Assembly: GCF_002014965.1 (NCBI RefSeq)
Contig: NZ_MUXT01000006.1
Location: 115,054-179,053, forward strand
Reading direction: 5' to 3'
Length of the DNA stretch: 64,000 nucleotides
Source: Moraxella canis
GTDB taxonomy: Bacteria > Pseudomonadota > Gammaproteobacteria > Pseudomonadales > Moraxellaceae
In this document: in pieces, positions 55,327-64,000 of the stretch
How the letters are laid out: every line of letters starts with the position of its first letter
How positions within the stretch are numbered: the first letter of the stretch is position 1
Made by a program: the position numbers and the translations under genes
Notes under the pieces: generated by a model
What the model was told of the DNA's origin: nothing
The model's database searches: none
What the model saw: the letters and a program-made list of their open reading frames with translations, nothing else

Positions 55327-55492
55327 AAGATGATCTTAAGTTGATAAAAATTGACGCCCAAAGATCGCTTTGTGGCGCTGAAATGATGAGCCAATCAAAG
55401 CCATTATTATAATTCAAAATTTATTCAAAAGTGATTAATTTTGATCGAAAACGGTGCGGCGATTCATTGATCTTGGATTGAATTTTCAATAA

Positions 55493-57667
<2,175 letters not shown>

Positions 57668-57672
57668 CAGCG

Positions 57673-58563
57673 ATGAGTCGGATAAATAATCCACAAACCC
57701 TGCCCATGCTTGGGCTTTTGATTGGGTGCATCTTATTTGGCATGGGCAGCTTGATTGTGGTGCATGTCGATGTCGGCGCTTATGCCATGGCATTTTGGCG
57801 ATTGGCAGTGTCGTCTATCGTATTTGTGCTGCTCGCGCTCTTGTTTCGCCAAAAGTTCCCCCGATCAAAACCTGCCTTGGTATATGCACTGCTTGCAGGC
57901 GCCGCGCTTGGTCTTGATTTGGCGCTATGGCATGAAAGCATCCATGCGGTGGGTCCTGGTATTTCTACCCTGCTAAACAGCTTGCAAATTTTCTTTTTGG
58001 CGTTTATTGGCTTTTGCTTTTTTGGTGAGCGTCAAAATCGGATGCAGCTTGTTAGCCTCGTCCTTGCGGTGATGGGTGTGGCGCTGATTGCCAGTCCTGA
58101 GTTTGGGCATAATGGGCAGGCAGGCTTAGGCTTTGTGACAGGGATCGTCTCTGGCGCCTGCCTTGCGATTTCTTTGACTTGGGTTCGTCAAGTGCATTAT
58201 CATGCGCCGACGCCACTGTTTAGCTTGATGGCTTTGGTGGGTGCAGGGGGTGCGATGGCGGTGCTGCCTTTGATGCTTTGGCTGGATCAAGGTCAGATTC
58301 TGCCCAAGACATCCCATGAGCTTGGCTGGATCTTGGTCTATGGCACAGTCATGCAGTGCTTAGCTTTTGGTGCGATTGCGTTTAGTATTCCGCGTCTGAG
58401 CTTGGCGGTGACGGGACTGTTATTATTATCTGAACCTGTGGCGGCACTGGTGCTGGATTATTTTTGGTTAAATAAATCCATCACCGTCATACAGTGGCTA
58501 GGCGCGGCACTCACCATGGCTGCCATTTATTTGGGCTCGGTCAAAGCCAAAGCCAAGCACTGA
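57673..58563 (+). CDS. DMT superfamily (EamA) exporter
   Basis: A 296-aa inner-membrane protein with ten predicted helices as two EamA repeats (FGMGSLIVVHVDVGAYAMAFWRL in the first half; IVSGACLAISLTWVRQ in the second). The second repeat ends with LLLLSEPVAALVLDYFWLNK. Members export metabolites or amino acids. It starts 5 nt after ligA and is probably co-transcribed with it. The substrate is not readable. Confidence 0.88.
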   Translation: MSRINNPQTLPMLGLLIGCILFGMGSLIVVHVDVGAYAMAFWRLAVSSIVFVLLALLFRQKFPRSKPALVYALLAGAALGLDLALWHESIHAVGPGISTLLNSLQIFFLAFIGFCFFGERQNRMQLVSLVLAVMGVALIASPEFGHNGQAGLGFVTGIVSGACLAISLTWVRQVHYHAPTPLFSLMALVGAGGAMAVLPLMLWLDQGQILPKTSHELGWILVYGTVMQCLAFGAIAFSIPRLSLAVTGLLLLSEPVAALVLDYFWLNKSITVIQWLGAALTMAAIYLGSVKAKAKH

Positions 58564-58598
58564 TTTGGTAAAACTCAAACCCTTTTTGATTCGCTGAT

Positions 58599-59201
58599 TT
58601 ATTGAGCGTTTTGAGTCGATACAATCTCAATGGGCAGCTCCAAGCCTTCAGCAAATTTATCAGAGATAATATAGCTATGCTGTTCATTGACGACATCAGG
58701 CGTCACTTGAATGATCAGCGCAGGATCGCTGCCATCACGAAAGCGATGAGCGATATACTGATTGCCAAGCTGATCGACGATTTTACCAAGCGCTTCTGGG
58801 CTTGCCATGGATAGCAGCATAGAATATTGCGCTTGTTCAGCACTGATATTAAACGCATTGGCATAATTAACGACAGGCTCACTGTCGATCAAAAATGGAT
58901 AATCAAAGGCAGTTTTATCCACTTTGGCGGTTTTGGTATCAATGTGCGACCAGTCAATTTTTGTTTTGCCATCTTCGGTGATGATGGGCTGAATTGACGA
59001 CGCCAAAGGCTCATGATCTGTCCCAAGCTCATCTAGTAGCGCTTGAAAATCATGGGGATTGTCTAAATTTTCATGACCATCGGTGGTTTTGGCAGCCTTA
59101 GCGTCATCATGGATGAGTTTTAAATTATCTTCAGTGCTGCGGTCATGGCAGCCGATCAGTGCAACCGCCAAAAGCGGTATGATAAACTTAAACACAGGCA
59201 T
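58599..59201 (-). CDS. uncharacterised lipoprotein
   Basis: A 200-aa lipoprotein: signal peptide MPVFKFIIPLLAVALIGC with lipidated C18. The mature part is acidic and soluble (SEQ-like segments IDWSHIDTKTAK and QAQYSMLLSMASPEALGKIV). I recognise no family. Starts at 59201 and 59210 are both possible; the first follows the Lrp gene stop by 1 nt. It is co-directional with the Lrp gene. Confidence 0.7.
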   Translation of the reverse strand: MPVFKFIIPLLAVALIGCHDRSTEDNLKLIHDDAKAAKTTDGHENLDNPHDFQALLDELGTDHEPLASSIQPIITEDGKTKIDWSHIDTKTAKVDKTAFDYPFLIDSEPVVNYANAFNISAEQAQYSMLLSMASPEALGKIVDQLGNQYIAHRFRDGSDPALIIQVTPDVVNEQHSYIISDKFAEGLELPIEIVSTQNAQ

Positions 59202-59202
59202 A

Positions 59203-59670
59203 TCAATCATCCAAATAAATTTTTGTACTAGATTTTACCGAATTCATCACAAATTGGCTATTAAAATTAGCGACATTATTATCACCCGATAGATTTTGGC
59301 GCGTAAAGCGATGATAATCTTGCATGTCTTTATTTGCAACCGTCAGCACAAAGTCATAATCCCCTGAAATTTCATAGCAGCTGAGCACTTGCGGATGTGT
59401 TGCCATCAGTCTTTCAAATCGATGCTGCATTGGCGTGTTTGAATGGGTCATTTTGATCAGTACAAGCACGATCAGCGGTCTTTGGACTTTGGCGGGATTG
59501 ACGATGGCGACGGTGCGTTCGATCACTTTGGCATCGCTTAATTGACTGATGCGCCGCTGCGCTGTGGCGGTGGAGATTTGCAGTTTTTCAGCGATCGTTT
59601 TTAGGGGTAAGGTGGCATCGTCTTGCAGTATGTTTAAAATTTTTTTGTCAATATGATCAAGTTTATGCAT
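59203..59670 (-). CDS. Lrp/AsnC family transcription regulator
   Basis: A 155-aa regulator. The N-terminal HTH (LDHIDKKILNILQDDATLPLKTIAEKLQISTATAQRRI) and the C-terminal RAM domain (YEISGDYDFVLTVANKDMQDYHRF) are typical. The start at 59670 gives the family N-terminus; 59706 would add a hydrophobic run. It is divergent from the RarD-like exporter gene, and such pairs often have the regulator controlling amino-acid export. That link is inference. Confidence 0.9.
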   Translation of the reverse strand: MHKLDHIDKKILNILQDDATLPLKTIAEKLQISTATAQRRISQLSDAKVIERTVAIVNPAKVQRPLIVLVLIKMTHSNTPMQHRFERLMATHPQVLSCYEISGDYDFVLTVANKDMQDYHRFTRQNLSGDNNVANFNSQFVMNSVKSSTKIYLDD

Positions 59671-59878
59671 TATTATAAATTCCAAAAATATGAGAAATTT
59701 TATCACAATCCATAGAATTTTGAAAAATATACTTAAAATATCAGCAATTATCAGAACATTGTATCATCCTTTTTTCTTACAATACGCCTATTATTTTAAT
59801 CAATTTACCATCAATAATTAGGATGCGACGGTCTTTATGATGACAGCGGTCTTGAGATACACAGGCAGGATTTTTCAA

Positions 59879-60787
59879 ATGAGCCATCTGTTGACTGGCA
59901 ATCAGCTGATGATTGGGGTGATCCTTGCGGCATTGTCCAATGTGCTTTTTGGTGTGCTGTACGCCTATGGCAAATGGATGGCGCCTTTGACGGGGACGCA
60001 GGTATTTTTTTGGCGCATGGTGATGATGTGGCTGTGCATGGCGGCATTTTTGGTGATGACAGGCAAGATGGCTCAGGTTAAGTCTGATTTGCAGGCGATC
60101 CATAGCGCCAAATCTTGGGTGTATTTGCTGCTACCCACGCCCATCTTGGCAAGTCAGCTGTGGCTGTTTATGTGGGCACCGGTGAATGGACAGAGTATTC
60201 AGGTGTCGATGGGGTATTTTTTATTTCCGCTGACGATGGTCGTGGCAGGGTTTTTGGTGTTTCGTGAAAGACTGACCAAGCTGCAGACACTTGCCGTGGC
60301 GCTGGCGGCGGCTGGTGTGAGCGTAGAGATTTGGCGCACCAGCGGCATCAGCTGGGCGACGCTTTGGGTGTGTGGCACGTATCCGATTTATTATGTGATG
60401 CGGCGATTGCTTGGGGTGCGTGCCTTGACGGGTTTATTTGTTGATTTATCGATCATTGCGCCGATTTGTTTAGTGGGCATCTTGATGAGCGATGCGGCGA
60501 TGGTCACAAGCAGCGGCACGCTGCTGGTCAAGGCATTGGGGCTTGGGGCGATCAGCGTACTTGCGATGGCGACTAATATCGAAGCCAGCCGCCTTTTGCC
60601 TGTCAGCTTATTTGGGATGCTAAGCTATCTTGAGCCGGTTTTATTATTCATACTGTCGATTACGATTTTGGGCGGCGTGTTTAGCTTGGGTATGTTGGCA
60701 AGTTATGGACTGATTTGGGCGGCGGTGGTGTGTTTGATTATCCAAGGGCTGTTTGCGAATCGCCAAAAAGATGAGCAGCGCAGTTAG
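59879..60787 (+). CDS. RarD/EamA-like exporter
   Basis: A 302-aa inner-membrane protein with ten helices, of the RarD type (AALSNVLFGVLYAYGKWMAPLTGTQVFFWRM; IQVSMGYFLFPLTMVVAGFLVFRERLT). The start at 59879 follows AGGA by 8 nt; an upstream in-frame ATG at 59837 lacks a good ribosome binding site. It lies next to a divergent Lrp-family gene, which may regulate it. Substrate unknown. Confidence 0.88.
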   Translation: MSHLLTGNQLMIGVILAALSNVLFGVLYAYGKWMAPLTGTQVFFWRMVMMWLCMAAFLVMTGKMAQVKSDLQAIHSAKSWVYLLLPTPILASQLWLFMWAPVNGQSIQVSMGYFLFPLTMVVAGFLVFRERLTKLQTLAVALAAAGVSVEIWRTSGISWATLWVCGTYPIYYVMRRLLGVRALTGLFVDLSIIAPICLVGILMSDAAMVTSSGTLLVKALGLGAISVLAMATNIEASRLLPVSLFGMLSYLEPVLLFILSITILGGVFSLGMLASYGLIWAAVVCLIIQGLFANRQKDEQRS

Positions 60788-60805
60788 TCTGTATGATGCA
60801 GCCAC

Positions 60806-60838
60806 TAAAAACGATGCCAAATTAGCATCGTTTTTTTT
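60806..60838. terminator. bidirectional terminator between the RarD-like gene and smpB
   Basis: AAAACGATGC and GCATCGTTTT pair across an 8-nt loop, followed by T8 and preceded by A. Confidence 0.82.
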
Positions 60839-60853
60839 GATTTTTTTTGATTT

Positions 60854-61318
60854 TTATAGTTGATTTTTAAAGCCACGCTGTTTATCACGCGCAAAATCAC
60901 GCTCTTTGAGTGTTGCGCGCTTGTCGTGCAGCTTTTTGCCTTTGGCAAGGGCGATTTCGCATTTGACGCGCCCATTTTTCCAATAACAAGACAGCGCCAC
61001 CACCGCATAGCCTTTTTGATTCACCATGCCATAGAGCTTGTCAATCTCACGGCGATTTAACAAAAGCTTGCGTGTGCGAATGTTATCAGGATTGACGTGT
61101 GTTGAGCTGGTCAAAAGTGGCTGAATGTGCGCACCAAATAAAAACGCTTCACCATTTTTAAAGATTACATAGCTTTCGGTGATTGACATTTTGCCTGCGC
61201 GAATGGATTTGACTTCCCAGCCTTCAAGCACTAAGCCTGCTTCATAAGTTTCTTCAATAAAATATTCATGCCGCGCCTTTTTATTAGCGCAGATCTGATT
61301 GCTTGGTTTTTTTGCCAT
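60854..61318 (-). CDS. smpB: SsrA-binding protein SmpB
   Basis: A 154-aa tmRNA partner for rescue of stalled ribosomes. The OB-fold core shows [20 protein letters not shown] and [18 protein letters not shown]; the basic C-terminal tail has [17 protein letters not shown], which enters the empty mRNA channel. AAGGA precedes the ATG. The ssrA RNA itself is not in the window. Confidence 0.96.
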   Translation of the reverse strand: MAKKPSNQICANKKARHEYFIEETYEAGLVLEGWEVKSIRAGKMSITESYVIFKNGEAFLFGAHIQPLLTSSTHVNPDNIRTRKLLLNRREIDKLYGMVNQKGYAVVALSCYWKNGRVKCEIALAKGKKLHDKRATLKERDFARDKQRGFKNQL

Positions 61319-61526
61319 GATGTGTCCTTATTATTCTTAAAATTACTCAAAATAAGTCGTATTTGACCTTTATTATAGCAAAATTCGCCAAGTTATTCAT
61401 ACAAGTGTCATCTTGCTGGGTGGATTTAAAATGGCGGAGCGCTTTGGTGGCGTAGCGGTTGCGTCATCCCCAAAAAATTTGTTAATATGAAGTAGGTATT
61501 CACACTCTAAGCTTTAAAAGGAAACA

Positions 61527-62312
61527 ATGATGCTAAACAGTCAACCCACTTTAGAAACCTTAATGAATCACCGCTCGATTCGGAAGTACACAGGCGAGCC
61601 GATTTCTGAGGAGATGTTCACCGCGATACTTGAGGCAGGACGTGCGGTATCGACGTCAAGTTTTCTTCAGGCAGCAAGCATCATCCGCGTGGTGGATAAG
61701 TCTAAGCGCACTCAGCTAAGACAAATTTCTTGTAATATGAGCCAAGAAGAATATGAGCAGGCGCTTGCTGATGGTAAGCGTCTGGGTCATGCTTATGTAG
61801 AAGAGTGTGCTGAGTATTTGGTGTTTTGTATGGACAGTCATCGTCATAATCAGCTTGCTGATGTGCAGACTGACTGGACAGAAGTGATGGTCATTGGGGC
61901 GATTGATGCCGCCTTGATGGCACAAAATGTGCTGGCGGCTGCAGAAAGCTTAGGGCTTGGTGGCGTCTATATCGGCAGCCTACGCAATGACATTCGCCGT
62001 GCAGGCGAGATTTTGGACTTGCCAAAACATGTGGTGCCTTTGTTTGGGCTTTGCTTGGGTCACCCAGATATGTCTTCTAAGATCAATCAATCGCAGCGTC
62101 CGCGCTTGCCACTGGATGTACTGGTGTCTACAGATACTTATCAAGTGCCAGATGAGCGCGCGCTGGCAGAATATAATGACGTGGTGCGTGAATATTATCA
62201 AGGACGCGGATTGGATCTCGACTGGAGTGCCCAAATTGCCTCGACTTTTGGCGGTGAAGTGCGCCCATTCATGCTTGAATACCTACAAGACCAAGGCTTT
62301 GCGAAGCGTTAA
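61527..62312 (+). CDS. oxygen-insensitive NADPH nitroreductase, NfsA-like
   Basis: A 261-aa FMN flavoprotein. It has the N-terminal LMNHRSIRKYTGEPISEEMF, the FMN-binding segment ESLGLGGVYIGSLRND and LPKHVVPLFGLCLGHP, all typical of the NfsA/FRP branch. E. coli NfsA has 240 aa. AAAGGAAA precedes the two Met codons. A terminator lies about 50 nt downstream. Confidence 0.88.
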   Translation: MMLNSQPTLETLMNHRSIRKYTGEPISEEMFTAILEAGRAVSTSSFLQAASIIRVVDKSKRTQLRQISCNMSQEEYEQALADGKRLGHAYVEECAEYLVFCMDSHRHNQLADVQTDWTEVMVIGAIDAALMAQNVLAAAESLGLGGVYIGSLRNDIRRAGEILDLPKHVVPLFGLCLGHPDMSSKINQSQRPRLPLDVLVSTDTYQVPDERALAEYNDVVREYYQGRGLDLDWSAQIASTFGGEVRPFMLEYLQDQGFAKR

Positions 62313-62361
62313 TTGATCAAATTGAGCATTTAAACTCATAATTCATTGATGGCTATTCAAT

Positions 62362-62389
62362 AAAGGCAGGCAAGTCCTGCCTTTATATT
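62362..62389 (+). terminator. terminator after the nfsA-like gene
   Basis: AAAGGCAGG and CCTGCCTTT pair around a 5-nt loop, then TATATTTT. Confidence 0.7.
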
Positions 62390-62426
62390 TTCATATTTAA
62401 AAGTCAATAAAAATTTGTTACCATAG

Positions 62427-63211
<785 letters not shown>

Positions 63212-63233
63212 TAAACTATGTTATAATTATAAC

Positions 63234-63568
63234 TTGGCAGACTAGGCAATCGCCGGCACGACAGTGCGGGAGGAAAGTCCGGGCTACATAGGGCGATGTG
63301 CTAGCTAACGGCTAGGAGGCGAAAGCCTACGACCAGTGCAACAGAGAATAGACCGCCTATGATATAGGTAAGGGTGAAACGGTGGGGTAAGAGCCCACCG
63401 CATGACTGGCAACAGTTCATGGCAAGGTAAACTCCACATGTAGCAAGACCAAATAGGAACTCAATGGGTTGCCCGCTCAGAGTTCGGGTAGGTTGCTTGA
63501 GCGTATTGGCGACGATACGCCTAGATGAATGATTGTCCACGACAGAACCCGGCTTATCGGTCTGCCTT
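63234..63568 (+). ncRNA. rnpB: RNase P RNA (bacterial type A)
   Basis: The catalytic RNA of RNase P, about 335 nt. The 5' strand GGCAGAC of P1 (from 63236) pairs with GTCTGCC (63560-63566). The universal GAGGAAAGTCCGGGCT lies near the start, and CAGAACCCGGCTTATCGG near the 3' end. GGTAAACTCCACATG, typical of class A, lies in the middle. TATAAT at 63222-63227 with a weak TTACCG at 63198 is the likely promoter. Exact ends are approximate. Confidence 0.93.
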
Positions 63569-63630
63569 TTGACATTTATGGCTTTATTTATATAGTCCAA
63601 ACGAACTGCGCTACTGCTGCTCATCAATAT

Positions 63631-63660
63631 TAAAATTTTTCAAAATTTTTCAAAATTTTT
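63631..63660 (+). repeat. three tandem AAAATTTTTC-like copies
   Basis: Three adjacent 10-bp copies of AAAATTTTT with a C spacer lie between rnpB and the tRNA-Met promoter. The A and T tracts in phase with the helix suggest curved DNA, like an UP-type element upstream of the next promoter. Confidence 0.6.
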
Positions 63661-63671
63661 TAATTTTACCG

Positions 63672-63699
63672 TTGACAAGCCAAAACTTTATGCTATAAT
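63672..63699 (+). promoter_or_regulatory. promoter of elongator tRNA-Met
   Basis: Perfect TTGACA (63672-63677), 16-nt spacer and perfect TATAAT (63694-63699), directly after the curved A/T-tract region. Confidence 0.88.
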
Positions 63700-63713
63700 T
63701 TGCGTCCTGTAAC

Positions 63714-63790
63714 GGCGATGTAGCTCAGCTGGTTAGAGCGCACGACTCATAATCGTGAGGTCAAGAGTTCAAGTCTCTTCATCGCCACCA
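63714..63790 (+). tRNA. elongator tRNA-Met (CAT)
   Basis: A 77-nt cloverleaf: acceptor GGCGATG pairs with CATCGCC, D-arm AGCTCAGCTGGTTAGAGC, anticodon loop CTCATAA, T-arm AGAGTTCAAGTCTCT, encoded CCA. The paired acceptor end and lack of the three G-C pairs distinguish it from the initiator. It resembles E. coli metT. A tRNA-Ile with modified CAT is less likely. Confidence 0.9.
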
Positions 63791-63817
63791 CATATTATAA
63801 AAATTTAAAATTAATGC

Positions 63818-63845
63818 TTGACAGAAGATTTTAATTCATTATAAT
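63818..63845 (+). promoter_or_regulatory. strong tandem promoter 1 at the right edge
   Basis: Perfect TTGACA (63818-63823), 16-nt spacer and perfect TATAAT (63840-63845). No gene follows within the window. Confidence 0.8.
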
Positions 63846-63920
63846 ATGACTTCTACTCTGATGAATGAGTAGCAAAAATTTACGAAATCTAACTAATTCG
63901 TAAAAAACCAAATAAAAAGC

Positions 63921-63948
63921 TTGACTTCAAAACATCCCATGTTATAAT
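63921..63948 (+). promoter_or_regulatory. strong tandem promoter 2 at the right edge
   Basis: TTGACT (63921-63926), 16-nt spacer and perfect TATAAT (63943-63948), about 100 nt after promoter 1. The tandem arrangement is like the P1/P2 of rRNA operons. The transcribed gene lies beyond position 64000. Confidence 0.75.
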
Positions 63949-64000
63949 AGTCGGCTCAAGTTAATCAGACGATGATTAACACACTATTTAAAATCCAAAC

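Noticed and set aside
63301..63627. 108-aa minus-strand reading frame
   Set aside because: It lies over the RNase P RNA gene; the plus-strand RNA is certain, so the frame is a shadow.
63631..63660. short tandem repeats considered as a CRISPR-like array
   Set aside because: The units are 10 bp of A and T tracts without spacers; there are no CRISPR arrays in the window.

Overview
The window is a chromosomal stretch of a Moraxella-like gammaproteobacterium (Moraxellaceae), joined on its left to the right-hand end of a lambda-type prophage. The assignment rests on the gene set and order: metY-rimP-nusA-infB-rbfA-truB-rpsO-pnp, trxA-rho, ibaG-murA, a short-form HisG and PRC-barrel/DUF2382 stress proteins. 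The species cannot be named from sequence alone.

Positions 1 to about 13.26 kb are prophage. Genes follow the lambda tail order: tape measure (3' end only), M, L, K, I and the large host-specificity protein J. A lysis module follows: two small membrane proteins, the first a holin candidate, then an M15-type endolysin. Accessory genes sit between the tail genes. One is an unrecognised 130-aa protein. A second unit has its own promoter and terminator and encodes a TPR-like protein overlapping a HEPN-like protein. A third, on the opposite strand, encodes a 21-aa hydrophobic peptide that closely resembles the Ibs type I toxins of enterobacteria, followed by a ribbon-helix-helix protein. The prophage appears to end at a 22-bp copy of a tRNA 3' end with its own terminator (13261-13322), a likely attR.

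From 13.4 to 25.9 kb lies the translation operon: initiator tRNA, rimP, nusA, infB, rbfA, truB, rpsO, pnp. It is interrupted by two DUF2382 genes on the opposite strand and by an Opa-like outer-membrane barrel gene. The rpsO leader can form a pseudoknot.

From 26 to 35.5 kb are rlmH, an RDD membrane protein, yraN, a DolP-like lipoprotein, ibaG-murA, hisG with a GGCT-family gene, hisD-hisC and an Fe-S fumarase. From 35.5 to 43.5 kb most genes are on the minus strand: ohr, an Ala-rich lipoprotein, trxA and rho, a SulP transporter, lipoproteins, bolA and an M48 protease. From 43.7 to 51.4 kb is the phosphate regulon: six PHO half-sites at exact 11-bp spacing, pstSCAB, phoB, a PhoR that starts directly at its sensor domain with no membrane segments, and ppx.

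The rest is housekeeping and transport: tRNA-Gly, a broken small gene, a luciferase-like oxidoreductase, upp, an orphan EIIC, ligA, two DMT/RarD exporters, an Lrp regulator, smpB, nfsA, coaD, a ferredoxin, rnpB and elongator tRNA-Met. Two tandem near-consensus promoters at the right edge suggest that a strongly expressed unit, perhaps an rRNA operon, starts just outside the window.
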